Shown here piece after piece: positions 1 to 10,440 of a DNA stretch of 64,000 bases. How positions within the stretch are numbered: position 1 is the stretch's first letter; every line of letters begins with the position of its first letter. The notes beneath the pieces are model-generated. The model searched no databases and had not been told where the DNA came from. It saw only the letters and a list, made by a program, of their open reading frames with translations. Both the position numbers and the translations under genes were made by a program. The stretch is from Mimachlamys varia (lineage: Eukaryota > Mollusca > Bivalvia > Pectinida > Pectinidae), in assembly GCA_947623455.1 (NCBI GenBank), contig OX392536.1, positions 36,089,465 through 36,153,464 on the forward strand, in the 5' to 3' direction.

Positions 1-78
1 TAGCTACAGTCCTCTTGTGGTGAAAGTTGTATCCGATAATCACCGCCCCGGCTAAGTACGTCAATCCTGCTCCAAGGC
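1..78 (-). CDS. MCT-like transporter, exon 3 (partial at window edge)
   Basis: This is the third coding exon of the minus-strand monocarboxylate-transporter-like gene, cut by the window edge. It begins after a pyrimidine-rich acceptor ending tttcag (79-84). It starts with two bases that complete the glycine codon opened at the end of exon 2, so the phase matches exactly. The peptide starts GLGAGLTYLAGAVIIGY and continues NFHHKRTVA. This is the glycine-rich TM4 of SLC16 proteins followed by the start of the second conserved MCT motif (aromatic-x-x-x-K-R-x-x-A). The remaining membrane segments lie left of the window. Confidence 0.85.
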
Positions 79-562
79 CTGAAACAGCAGGTGCTATCCT
101 TGATTTGTTATCTCTTGTATAACCATCAAAGCAAATCTTGTGTAAGTTATATAAACATGTAAACAATAATTCTTATGTCCGAATTAGGCTTTGAATCACA
201 TTAAATCCTCGTTTTCCCGAACTCGTGTAACTCGAAGACCCCGTTTAACTCAAACTGTTTTGCCGGCTCCGGCCAAGCTTTACACTAGCATCCAAACTCA
301 CGTAACTCGAATACTTGGATAACTCGAAGTATTCATATGGACATTGAGATAGCGAGGTACGACTGTAGCTCATCTGTAGAATGCGACGAACATCAGATAC
401 ACGCGTAGCAAGAATTTTCCGCAGAGTCACTTCAGACACCACTTGCTCACAGTACCCTTCCTGATCATTGTTTGACGTCATTGACTGTTTTAGTGTCAAA
501 TGTATTGTTGTCTAATCGGCATGGTAGCATGCAATGACTAGAAGACAGAAAATGCTTAACGT
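79..562. other. MCT intron 2, left part; no gene seen
   Basis: This is intronic sequence between exon 3 and a retroelement remnant. Around 210-335 it carries several spaced copies of an aactcg/actcgaag motif. That looks like the end of a dispersed DNA element, but I could not assign it. An 84-codon minus-strand frame at 245-499 has no recognisable domain and is not called as a gene. Confidence 0.4.
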
Positions 563-1080
563 GATTATTTCAATTTTCCGATCGTGAACTATCCATTTCT
601 TGAGAGTAACATCTATGCTTTCCCAACTTATGGTGTTTATATGTCGCAGTTGATTCGAGTTATTCTAGGGTTTGCTCTAAAGATCGTGATGTCGACTGCT
701 GACAAACAAACTAAGAATACAAGGATTCGAGAGATGCAGATTGATCAGAACTATGGGAAAGTTTTATGGTCGCCATTTTTGTCTCATTGAGAAATATTCT
801 GTATCTTTAAGTGATATGAAGATGGAAGTTTTTGAGTATGCTCATTAGTGTGTTTACTTGTTGTGATTGACAGTGATACTCGGTTCTCATTTTGAGAACT
901 TTATGTTTACTTGGATGTAACAAATTTTTTACATGGCGGGTGTCGTCGATGAAGCAGAAGACGCTTACTCTTCCGAAACCCCCGGTCTTATTCTCTTGTA
1001 CCTTTGCAAGGGTCTCCATGTAAATATTTCCTTTTTTCATATTTTGCCCCTGGTTTAATCGATTTTGAGTTCGGATTATG
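563..1080 (+). mobile_element. YIDD-type reverse transcriptase element, 3' fragment (copy a)
   Basis: This is a decayed 3' end of a reverse-transcriptase element. The start still reads as the region downstream of the RT catalytic core (DYFNFPIVNYPF, then YGVYMSQLIR). A conserved tail around IREMQIDQNYGKVLW ends in a stop at 787-789. The following 290 bp (3' UTR of the element, with motifs tttgagtatgctca, tttacttggatgtaac, ggtgtcgtcgatgaagcag, cttccgaaac) recur at seven other places in the window. It resembles a multicopy RT family of marine invertebrates whose C-terminal layout recalls Penelope-like elements. The family name is uncertain. Confidence 0.7.
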
Positions 1081-2073
1081 ATTTTATTAACGCTTCGGTA
1101 TTCTCTAATTTATCTTAACGTTCTGTTATTTTTTTTTCTTGTCGTAGATATTTCAATGAAGGAAATTAGACGGAGGGGGATTAATGTTGCCTCAAAATAA
1201 CAACATTGAGCAGTGTTAACTATGATACAAAATATCACTGTTGGAATCATGTTGTAGGATTTGTTTATTACGGTTTTTAAGGCATAAATCCAACCTTGAA
1301 TATCACAAATAAGTACTTTTATAATCTAAATCGATATTCAATATACCATTTATTTCTTTGCTTTATATCTACTAAATGGTTCTATCAAAATTATACTTGC
1401 ATGTCTGTATACATTGTATACAATATCTGTTATTTTACGTTTTTATAACATTTGATAACAATGAATCAATGCAATTACTTAGGAAAATATATTTATATAA
1501 TTTGTAATGAACTTTCAAAGATGACGTAACACACATATATGCTGCACCTTTTAAATTTAGTAATAAATACAGTATGTCGGAAAACGAAGTCCTTCTAGGA
1601 TGCCAGGAAATAAATATGGGGACAATGTTTTTAACTGGTGTAAATGCAGAAGGGTCAGGTGCTTAACACCTCTTTAACTTATGAATTTATAAAACGAAAG
1701 TAATTAGCACTGTATAATTTCAAATCGTGTACTACGAAAGTGTTTATATTATGAACCATGCCACTACTAAAATGGGATACATATGACTATCAAGCCTTCA
1801 GAAAACCTCGAGGACTAAGAAATCCAACAGCAGTCTACAACCTTGTAACCTGAAAGCTGACACAACACACATACTGCACCTTTAGTAATTAATACTGTAT
1901 GCAGGGAAAATGCATTAAACTGCACCAAACAGCTGTTTCGTCCTTCTAGTACTTGTCAGTGATGCTAGGGCCAAAAGATGGGAACTTGTCACAAGGTGAA
2001 ATAGAAAAACTATTGAGCTCAATAACATTTACAAGCACTAACCAACTGAAAATGAGAATGAATGTGACCTTAC
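1081..2073. other. MCT intron 2, right part; no gene seen
   Basis: This is AT-rich intronic sequence with no recognisable coding region, RNA gene or clear repeat. A short motif (gcttcggtattctctaat, about 1090-1110) recurs inside the RT remnant near 57.3 kb. The RT-element tail may therefore extend slightly past 1080. Confidence 0.4.
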
Positions 2074-2217
2074 CAGAAAGTCCTCCAAAGAACAGGATGA
2101 CCAAGTCAAGAGAGGGGACCAAGGCACAAATGACAAACCCAGCAGTCATAAGGAACGCCCCGATAAACATCGCCACACGACAGCTGTACAGGTTAATCAC
2201 AGCGCTGGCTACGACAC
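2074..2217 (-). CDS. MCT-like transporter, exon 2
   Basis: This 144-bp exon has 48 codons and is phase 1 at both ends. The acceptor is tatacag, just right of 2217, and the donor is G|GTAAGG at 2073. The peptide reads VVASAVINLYSCRVAMFIG, then a hydrophobic run (FLMTAGFVICALVPS) and LDLVILFFGGLSG. This corresponds to the TM2-TM3-TM4 region of major-facilitator monocarboxylate transporters, including the cytoplasmic loop with a conserved Cys-Arg. An open frame runs past the donor to 1946, but that part is intron read-through. Joining to exons 1 and 3 preserves the frame and gives a continuous MCT-like sequence. Confidence 0.9.
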
Positions 2218-2624
2218 CTGTATACAAATGTTCAAATATTAAGAATGATAAACAAGTATATAAATGATCAGATGCATTTTAGAATAAGATGTTCTAATTA
2301 TGAATTGTGTTTGTAATGTTGAACGCATATTGGTAAACATAATTTTAGTTTTATAGTAAAAACAATGATGTGCATTCTAGAAAAAAGTGTGTGTTTATCT
2401 ACTGGAAAATGTCTATGATTTGTGTATGTGTTGGGTGAAAGATACGTGTGAAGAATGAGAGTCCTCGTGTGTGAAACAATGTATATGGTTTTGTTTGTCT
2501 TTGTCAACTCTCCCCCTCCCCCCCACCAAAAAAAACCCCCTCAAAACAAAACAAATACTTGCTACTGTTTTTATCGACAAGTATTTCGTTTTATATAATT
2601 ATTGTATCTCTTATTTATTTTTGA

Positions 2625-2850
2625 ATATGATAACTTCTGTGCTTACTTTTTGTGATTGATAAGGCTGACTGAGTTTTCACTTTGAGGACTTGATCTTTGT
2701 AAACTTGGATGGGACCAAGATTTACACAAAGACGCTTACTCTTCTGGAATACCTGATCATATTCTCTTGTTCTTTTACAAGGGTCTCCATATCAATATTT
2801 CCTTTGTTCATATTTTGTCCCTAGCTTCATAGATTTCGAGTTCAGAAGAT
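2625..2850 (+). mobile_element. YIDD-type RT element, 3' UTR fragment (copy b)
   Basis: This is a second copy of the element tail seen at about 825-1070, without coding sequence. Shared landmarks in the same order are ttttgtgattga, gagttttcactttgagga, aaacttggatg, gacgcttactcttc, attctcttgt, acaagggtctccat and tttcctttgttcatattttg. It lies inside MCT intron 1, sense opposite to the host gene. Confidence 0.65.
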
Positions 2851-2949
2851 TTCAGTTCTGTAGGTTAGAGATACAGCAAATGACTTATTTCCTTAAGATA
2901 TGAATTAGATTTAAGTGTACTTTATGCCATATTACTGTTTTGTGTTGAC

Positions 2950-3012
2950 TTTGTGTGTTGAACTGAAAGAAAAGATCTACAATGTATCAGGCTATGGCAT
3001 AAAATAAAAAAG
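2950..3012 (+). repeat. Dispersed repeat flanking the 32-bp array
   Basis: A stretch of about 55 bp (aaagaaaagatctacaatg, then ggcataaaataaaaa) abuts the 32-bp array. It has a clear relative at 13925-13972 (aagaaaaggtctacaagg, then ggcttaaaataaaaagg). The array therefore probably grew at or inside a dispersed element. Confidence 0.5.
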
Positions 3013-5022
3013 TCCATTTCCCGTCGTTAATAAAAGACTTGTATCTATTCCCTCGTTAATAAACAGATTTGTATCTTTTTCCTCTCGTTAATAAACAGAT
3101 TTGTATCTTTTTCCTCTCGTTAATAAAAAGAATTGTATCTATTTCCCCTCGTTAATAAAAGACTTGTATCTATTTCCCCTCGTCAATAAACAGACTTGTA
3201 TCTTTTTCCTCTCGTTAATAAAAGACTTGTATCTATTTCCCTCGTCAATAAACAGACTTGTATCTTTTTCCCCTCGTTAATAAAAGACTTGTATCTATTT
3301 CCCCTCGTTAATAAAAAGACTTGTATCTATTTCCCCTCGTCAATAAACAAACTTGTATCTTTTCCCCCTCATTAATAAAAAGACTTGTATCTTTTACCCC
3401 TCGTTAATAAACAGACTTGTATCTATTTCCCCTCGTTAATAAAAAGACTTGTATCTATTTCCCCTCGTTAATAAAAGACTTGTATCTATTTCCCCTCGTC
3501 AATAAACAGACTTGTATCTTTTTCCTCTCGTTAATAAAAGACTTGTATCTATTTCCCCTCGTTAATAAAAAGACTTGTATCTATTTCCCCTCGTCAATAA
3601 ACAAACTTGTATCTTTTCCCCTCGTTAATAAAAAGACTTGTATTTATTTCCCCTCGTTAATAAAAAGACTTGTATCTATTTCCCCTCGTTAATAAAAAGA
3701 CTTGTATCTATTTCCCCTCGTTAATAAAAGACTTGTATCTTTTTCCCCTCATTAATAAAAAGACTTGTATCTATTCCCCCTCGTTAATAAACAGACTTGT
3801 ATCTTTTTCCCCTCGTTAATAAAAGACTTGTATCTATTTCCCCTCGTTAATAAAAAGACTTGTATCTTTTACCCCTCATTAATAAAAAGACTTGTATCTA
3901 TTTCCCCTCATTAATAAAAAGACTTGTATCTATTTCCCCTCGTTAATAAAAAGACTTGTATCTATTTCCCCTCGTTAATAAAAGACTTGTATCTTTTTCC
4001 CCTCATTAATAAAAAGACTTGTATCTATTCCCCCTCGTTAATAAACAGACTTGTATCTTTTTCCCCTCGTTAATAAAAGACTTGTATCTATTTCCCCTCG
4101 TTAATAAAAAGACTTGTATCTTTTACCCCTCATTAATAAACAGACTTGTATCTTTTTCCCCTCATTAATAAAAAGACTTGTATCTATTTCCCTTCGTTAA
4201 TACACAGACTTGTATCTGTTTCCCCTCGTTTATAAAAAGACTTGTATCTGTTTCCCCTCGTTAATAAAAAGACTTGTATCTATTTCCCCTCGTTGATAAT
4301 AAAGACTTGTATCTATTTCTCCTCGTTAATAAAAGACTTGTATCTTTTTCCCCTCGTTAATAAACAGACTTGTATCTTTTTCCCCTCATTAATAAAAAGA
4401 CTTGTATCTATTTCCCTTCGTTAATACACAGACTTGTATCTGTTTCCCCTCGTTTATAAAAAGACTTGTATCTGTTTCCCCTCGTTAATAAAAAGACTTG
4501 TATCTATTTCCCCTCGTTAATAAACAGACTTGTATCTTTTTCCCCTCGTTAATAAAAAGACTTGTATCTATTCCCCCTCGTTGATAATAAAGACTTGTAT
4601 CTATTTCTCCTCGTTAATAAAAGACTTGTATCTATTTCCCCTCGTTAATAATAAAGACTTGTATCTATTTCCCCCCGTTGATAATAAAGACTTGTATCTT
4701 TTTCCCCTCGTTAATGAAAGATTTGTATCTATTTCCCCTCGTTAATAAACAGACTTGTATCTATTTCCCTTCGTTAATAAAAAGACTTGTATCTATTTCT
4801 CCTCGTTAATAAAAGACTTGTATCTATTTCCCCTCGTCAATAAAAAGACTTGTATCTATTTTCCCTTGTTGATAATAAAGACTTGTATCTATTTCCCCTC
4901 GTTAATAAAAAGACTTGAATCTATATCCCCTCGTTAATAAAAAGACTTGTATAGATTTCCCCTTGTAAATAAAAAGACTTGTATCTATTTCCCCTCGTAA
5001 ATAAAAAGACTTGTATGATGAA
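3012..5022 (+). repeat. 32-bp minisatellite array in MCT intron 1 (about 63 units)
   Basis: The head-to-tail unit is ttaataaaaagacttgtatc followed by tatttcccctcg. It is 32 bp with frequent 31-bp variants that have one A fewer. Common variants are aaacag for aaaaag, ttttt for atttc, and gttgataat or gtcaat for gttaat. The period is not a multiple of three, so the short open frames in it (around 3417-3692, 4242-4424, 4530-4745, 4755-4937) simply rotate through the repeat and encode YLFPLVNKKTC-like strings. They are not genes. The array lies between MCT exons 1 and 2. Confidence 0.95.
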
Positions 5023-5542
5023 TACAAAAACAACTTGAGCAATATTAATGTAAATATATAGCTAACATCCCGAAATACAGTGTAGCACCTATTAAAACAT
5101 ACTTGATGGATAACATATACTACTTTAAACTGCACTCATTCTCATTCTGCACTTTTGTTCTATAGTATTTTAGATAACTTTTTTTCGTTAAAATATGAAT
5201 AAGATAAAAATATTTTCAAGACACGTGTATCCATACGAAACACAGAATTTAGCCGAGTCGGATATCGTTTTTCAAAGTAACATGATGACCACAACTGAGC
5301 TTATACTCTATTGTTAATGTGTATTGTCGAATCAAGGTTTTTGTTACACTTTTCCGGGAAAGAGCTGATAATTTTAATTTTGTCTTTGAAGTTTCGACGC
5401 TTTTTTCGATGTATTCCATCTTCATATTTTTAGGTGATTCGCATTATCTCATCGTTCCTGTTATTATTACAAAAAACATTTTCAATCACATTGACGTAAT
5501 AATATTATTAATAGTAAGATAGTAATAACCGAATCATACTAC
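5023..5542. other. MCT intron 1, exon-proximal part; no other feature seen
   Basis: This is AT-rich sequence between the 32-bp array and MCT exon 1. No domain-bearing open frame or repeat was recognised. Confidence 0.4.
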
Positions 5543-5748
5543 CTGTTAAAGAAACCATTCCCAGATATAGACTGGAAGCCCATGACGTTTTCCCAACGTC
5601 CGCGTGAAACCGTTCCAGGATAGCGTTGTGTATGACGCCGATGGCGTACAGAAAACACCCGGAAATCATGTGCGCGCCGAAGGAACCGGCTAGCACAACC
5701 CAGGCCCATCCTTTGTCCGCCACGCTGAGATGTCGTTCACCCATATTA
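5543..5748 (-). CDS. MCT-like (SLC16 family) transporter, first coding exon
   Basis: This exon opens a gene for a proton-linked monocarboxylate-transporter-like protein of the major facilitator superfamily, a plasma-membrane solute carrier. The chosen ATG is at 5744-5742. The peptide starts MGERHLSVADKGWAWVVL, with the SLC16 signature D-x-G-W-[GA]-W at residues 10-15. TM1 follows (AGSFGAHMISGCFLYAIGV), then an extracellular loop with ETSW-like KTSWASS and the start of TM2. The donor is ACAG|GTAGTA at 5542. Four bases upstream of the ATG is a 3' splice acceptor (ctgtttcag), so a non-coding 5' exon probably exists further right. Substrate cannot be told from this fragment. The order with exons 2 and 3 at 2074-2217 and 1-78 is collinear, with introns of 3.3 and 2.0 kb filled with repeats. 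Confidence 0.9.
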
Positions 5749-5865
5749 CTGAAACAGAGTCCAAAGTACAAATCCTGTCTTACCGTTATCTTATATAAAG
5801 TAAGTAAAACAAATATTCCAGACCTTTTTTTCGAATAGAAAAAAACGATAACAAAACAAACAATC

Positions 5866-5935
5866 AAATTACCCCCCCCTCCCCCCCAACAAAAAAAACA
5901 AAAAAACAAAAACCCAAAAAACATCAACACTACTG
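5866..5935. repeat. Low-complexity C-rich then A-rich tract
   Basis: A run of cytosines interrupted by a T is followed by A-runs separated by single cytosines (about 5871-5935). It is low-complexity sequence of no evident function, just upstream of the first MCT coding exon. Confidence 0.8.
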
Positions 5936-5977
5936 AAGCGTTAAAAAAACCAAGATCCAATCTCAAAACCAATTAAA

Positions 5978-6095
5978 CTAGGGGCGAAATATGGACGAAG
6001 GAAATATTTACACGGAGATCAATTCACACGATCAGATATTCTGGTAGAGTAACCGTCTTCTGCTTCATCGACGACAACCCTCATGTACGTATTAG
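5978..6095 (-). mobile_element. YIDD-type RT element, 3' UTR fragment (copy c)
   Basis: This is the reverse-oriented tail of the same element as 825-1070. Reading the minus strand gives ggttgtcgtcgatgaagcag, agacggttactctaccagaa, atttcctt and a tttcgcccc-like end. It is truncated on both sides. Confidence 0.6.
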
Positions 6096-6941
6096 CATTT
6101 TACAGATTATCCAAACCATACCATGTTGAACAGTGTCGCAATCTAGGAATGTATCAAGTCGTCAAATAGGGTACAATTTATCAGACACAAAGTCTATCTG
6201 TTTCTTGACAGGAAGATAGCGTAAGCAAGAAAAAAAATCTGTTGGTTACTTCATGTTCTACAGGAGAATGCACCACGAGAAAATGGCTTAGGTAACAAAT
6301 TCTACTAGACATTTAAAACTGATGTTAAAATGTTCAGGACACTATTGACACCCATTTGTATCTTCTGATAAAGGCACGAAGATGTTGTGAGATTTTCCAA
6401 AACATTGGAAAGTCTAGTTTAAAAAGGCTTTAATAGTAAATTTCACTGTTAAAACATTTGATCGTTAACTAATTCATTTCTGGAAGCATGTCACCAAACA
6501 AAGTAAAAATCTCGGCAAACATATTTCATAAGAACGTGATTTTTGTTTTGCGAATTCAACGGGTCGTACATTGTATGTAATGCATACATTACATGTAGCT
6601 GATGTCTCGCACGTTTTGTACATGAACAGAAATAACTATGCGAAGCAACGTAAAGCTAGCTTGGTTAAGAGGCAAACCAGGAAAGCTTCACATATTTGTA
6701 AAGGACTAGTTGTCCTACTGATGATCTGGTCTATAGCGAGCGATGATGTTTATATTATTGAAATGATGTTTTCATTTGATGTACTTCCCAACAACTACTG
6801 TCAAATTCCCAATTCAAACTAAAAAAGTGGATCCAGTTTATAAGAAATATATGCCGCTACGAAAAGTAATCGATGCCCCTATATGGTCTATGTTAGCTGC
6901 ATTTTGTCACCATTGATTACGTTGACGAATTGCGTTAAAAT
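6096..6941. other. Upstream flank of MCT gene; no gene seen
   Basis: No convincing exon or repeat was recognised. An 83-codon frame at 6571-6822 has no recognisable domain. A non-coding first MCT exon and promoter could lie in this stretch or further right, but I cannot place them. Confidence 0.35.
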
Positions 6942-6950
6942 GCAATGATC

Positions 6951-7450
6951 CATCGTCGGAAACCCACGGTACACTTCTCTGACGTTTGCATCCCGTTGGC
7001 CAGAATCGGTATAAATCTTTATTTCCCCGAATAGAAGTTTTCACGCCGGGCGAAACTCCGATGTAAATCGTTGTCTGCATAGGCGTTAAACTCGTGACTA
7101 ACTAACTAATAGAAGTTTATTCGGAGATTTCGACCAATCAGAATGGTCGTTTCTCGTGACACTCTGTTAGATCATTTTACCCTTGACCACGACCAGTATA
7201 TTTCTGTTGGCATGACGCCGATGTCAATCTCCGTATAACAGGACCTTATATTTTAATCACAATCGACACAATTATAACACAATCGACAGGTTTTTTTGAC
7301 AGGGATTGCTACAAATCAAACGGGATTCCCCAGCCGGATGAAACTATCGATATGATTGGCTACTATTTTAGTGCGAAAACGAGAGTTTCTACCGATTTTA
7401 GCCCACGGGATGCAAACGTCAGAGAAGTGTATCGTGTGTTTCCGACGATG
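6951..7450. mobile_element. TIR element (MITE-like) with 50-bp TIRs and 9-bp target duplication
   Basis: The termini are near-perfect 50-bp inverted repeats: left starts catcgtcggaaacccacggt (6951), and the right end is its complement ending at 7450. They match at 47 of 50 positions by eye. The flanks are an exact 9-bp direct repeat, gcaatgatc, at 6942-6950 and 7451-7459. The interior (400 bp) has no transposase. Long TIRs plus a 9-bp duplication point to a non-autonomous Mutator-like element. That class assignment is inference. A diverged relative lies at 26374-26794. Confidence 0.88.
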
Positions 7451-7459
7451 GCAATGATC

Positions 7460-7725
7460 ATGAACCTGGTTTATTTTAAGATAAATAATAGTACCCAGTA
7501 ATGAGATGCGTAAAAAAAGATACTTTTTTCAATCCTGTAAAATGTGTCCAAATTGACAGTATTAAGATAATAATTTTTTCTACCGAGGCTTAGGGAAAGT
7601 GTTTCTTTGAATATAAACCCCCCAAAAAGTCCCTCTTTCCGATCGCTGTGCATTCACAGAACAGAAACTGCCAAGACATTTTCACTAGTATTTCAGTGTG
7701 TAGTAGCACTTTAATTCGGCAAAAT
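7460..7725. other. Spacer between TIR element and 51-bp array
   Basis: This is 270 bp of non-repetitive sequence. No gene was recognised. Confidence 0.4.
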
Positions 7726-9597
7726 ATCAGGACTACCACAAGAATGCTTACTCGAACATACCACTGCCTCCTAAATATCCAGACTATCACAAGAATGCTT
7801 ACACGAACATACCACTACCTCCTAAATATCCAGACTATCACAAGAATGCTTACACGAACATACCACTGCCTCCTAAATATCTGGACTATCACAAGAATGC
7901 TTACACGAACATACCACTGCCTCCTAAATATCTGGACTATCACAAGAATGCTTACTCGAACATACCACTGCCTCCTAAATATCTGGACTATTACAAGAAT
8001 GCTTACTCGAACATACCACTACCTCCTAAATATCTGGAATATCACAAGAATGCTTACACGAACATACCACTACCTCCTTAATATCTGGACTATCACAAGA
8101 ATGCTTACTCGAACATACCACTACCTCCTAAATATCTGGAATATCACAAGAATGCTTACACGAACATACCACTACCTCCTTAATATCTGGACTATCACAA
8201 GAATGCTTACTCGAACATACCACTACCTCCTAAATATCTGGAATATCACAAGAATGCTGACACGAACATACCACTACCTCCTAAATATCTGGACTATCAC
8301 AGGAATGCTTGCACGAACATACCACTGCCTCCTAAATATCTGGAATATCACAAGAATGCTGACACGAACATACCACTACCTCCTAAATATCTGGACTATC
8401 ACAGGAATGCTTGCACGAACATACCACTACCTCCTTAATATCTGGACTATCACAAGAATGCTTACTCGAACATACCACTACCTCCTAAATATCTGGAATA
8501 TCACAAGAATGCTGACACGAACATACCACTACCTCCTAAATATCTGGACTATCACAGGAATGCTTGCACGAACATACCACTGCCTCCTAAATATCCAGAC
8601 TATCACAGGAATGCTGATACGAACATACCACTACCTCCTAAATATCTGGACTATCACAAGAATGCTGACACGAACATACCACTACCTCCTTAATATCTGG
8701 ACTATCACAAGAATGCTTACTCGAACATACCACTGCCTCCTAAATATCTGGACTATCACAAGAATGCTTACTCGAACATACCACTACCTCCTAAATATCT
8801 GGACTATCACAAGAATGCTTACTCGAACATACCACTGCCTCCTAAATATCTGGACTATCACAAGAATGCTTACTCGAACATACCACTGCCTCCTAAATAT
8901 CTGGACTATCACAAGAATGCTTACTCGAACATACCACTGCCTCCTAAATATCTGGACTATCACAAGAATGCTTACACGAACATACCACTACCTCCTAAAT
9001 ATCTGGACTATCACAAGAATGCTGACACGAACATACCACTACCTCCTTAATATCTGGACTATCACAAGAATGCTTACTCGAACATACCACTGCCTCCTAA
9101 ATATCTGGACTATCACAAGAATGCTTACTCGAACATACCACTACCTCCTAAATATCCGGTCTATCACAAGAATGCTTACACGAACATACCACTACCTCCT
9201 AAATATCCGGACTATCACAAGAATGCTGACACGAACATACCACTACCTCCTAAATATCCGGACTATCACAAGAATGCTGACACGAACATACCACTGCCTC
9301 CTAAATATCTGGACTATTACAAGAATGCTGACACGAACATACCACTGCCTCCTAAATATCCGGACTATCACAAGAATGCTGACACGAACATACCACTACC
9401 TCCTAAATATCCGGTCTATCACAAGAATGCTGACACGAACATACCACTGCCTCCTAAATATCCGGACTATCACAAGAATGCTTACTCGAACATACCACTG
9501 CCTCCTAAATATCTGGACTATCACAAGAATGCTTACTCGAACATACCACTGCCTCCTAAATATCTGGACTATCACAAGAATGCTTGCACGCACATAG
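7726..9597 (+). repeat. 51-bp minisatellite array (about 36 units)
   Basis: The unit is actatcacaagaatgcttac, acgaacataccactacctcc and taaatatctgg (51 bp). Variable positions include cttac/ctgac/cttgc, acga/tcga, ctacc/ctgcc, and tctgg/tccag/tccgg. Because 51 is 17 codons, one plus frame stays open for 649 codons (7648-9597), and a minus frame is open at 9396-9650. These are by-products of the period, not evidence for a gene. The last units grade into the SINE-like sequence at 9598-9720, from which the array appears to derive. Confidence 0.95.
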
Positions 9598-9722
9598 CGC
9601 AGCCTCCCAAATACACAAGCTCTCAACACCCCCACCAACATTGCATACATCGGGAGGCCATCCTTAAATGGCCCTGGCTATTAACAGGACGTAGAAACAA
9701 TAAAACAAACCAACCCCTATCC
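9598..9722 (+). mobile_element. SINE-like 3' tail at the edge of the 51-bp array
   Basis: Sequence with cagcctcccaaatacacaag, gcatacatcgggaggccatc, cttaaatggccctggctatt and aacaggacg, ending in an A-rich aataaaacaaacc tail. From memory this matches a tail motif very common in bivalve genomes; I could not search for it. The stretch just before (gcttgcacgcacatagcgca) aligns with the 51-bp unit, so the minisatellite seems to be an expansion of the internal part of this element. Confidence 0.55.
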
Positions 9723-9889
9723 TTTATAGTAGACTTTTTCTAGTAGTGATGCTGATCAATGTTAAGATTAAAATGTTGATGTCTTGTTCTTTCCTTCCGT
9801 TTCCAGTGTCCTTTTCTCTAAAATATGAATTTCCCTGGCTCTTTCATAACACTGGATCTAAATATCGGATTGATGGAACAGTATCCTAA

Positions 9890-10110
9890 AACCTTCTTTA
9901 TTTAAAGGATTTGTGCAACGAAAAATCAAAATTTTATATTTGGTAAAAGTCATGTTTTAAAACCATATTCAAACACGCAATCTTGCAAGCGTGATCTGGT
10001 TACTTTGTGTTGACACGATTATAAGGTCATTTTCGCCGACCTCTAAATTATGCATATTTTGTGACCAAGAACGAGGCCACTCCCCCTGTGACGTCATCTT
10101 AGTACGGGAA
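9890..10110 (-). repeat. Dispersed repeat, copy 1 (minus)
   Basis: On the minus strand this reads gtactaagatgacgtcac, gaggtcgg, gtgtcaacacaaagtaacca, ggttttaaaacatgact, ttaccaaatata, tttttcgttgcacaaat. The plus strand at 13590-13800 has the same landmarks in the same order. It is probably a transposon family; class unknown. Confidence 0.6.
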
Positions 10111-10440
10111 AATCAAGCTATCGCCATATTACACTGTTTGCTTACATAAACATTGTATATATATGTATAACGTGTATAACAGCAAATATTGTTGTGATAG
10201 TAACATACTGATACATACAATACGTACAATATACTTTTTTAAACGAAAGTCCATGCATCCTTTTAACTTGTATTGGCAAAAATGGTGTTTTGTGGGGCAT
10301 TTGAATGCTAATTCCGTTCGTCATCCCGAAGATATATATAGTAGTCAAGAGATCGACACCCTGTCGAAACATTACAAATCACGGACGTGCCATTCACAGG
10401 GGATTAGTGATCTAACACAAGCCTGACACTAGATTCAGAT
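10111..10440. other. Intergenic; no gene seen
   Basis: Short overlapping frames on both strands (10142-10372 minus, 10163-10426 plus) have no recognisable domains. Nothing else was identified. Confidence 0.35.

Noticed and set aside
245..499. An 84-codon minus-strand frame, possibly a transposase end
   Set aside because: Only a vague feel of coding sequence. The surrounding aactcg motifs suggest a DNA element, but I could not support a family.
1953..2267. A 104-codon plus-strand frame
   Set aside because: It is the antisense shadow of MCT exon 2.
3417..5135. Several 60-90 codon frames with YLFPLVNKKTC-type repeats
   Set aside because: They are translations of the 32-bp array; the period rotates the frame and the peptides have no independent support.
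5508..5972. The full 154-codon minus-strand frame as the MCT start
   Set aside because: Its upstream part is low-complexity translation of a C- and T-rich tract lying behind a splice acceptor. The start at 5744 fits the MCT family.
7648..9597. A 649-codon open frame on the plus strand
   Set aside because: It is the 51-bp minisatellite read in a frame that never meets a stop because 51 is 17 codons. There is no domain, and the sequence continues a SINE-like element.
9396..9650. An 84-codon minus-strand frame
   Set aside because: It is the reverse frame of the same 51-bp array.
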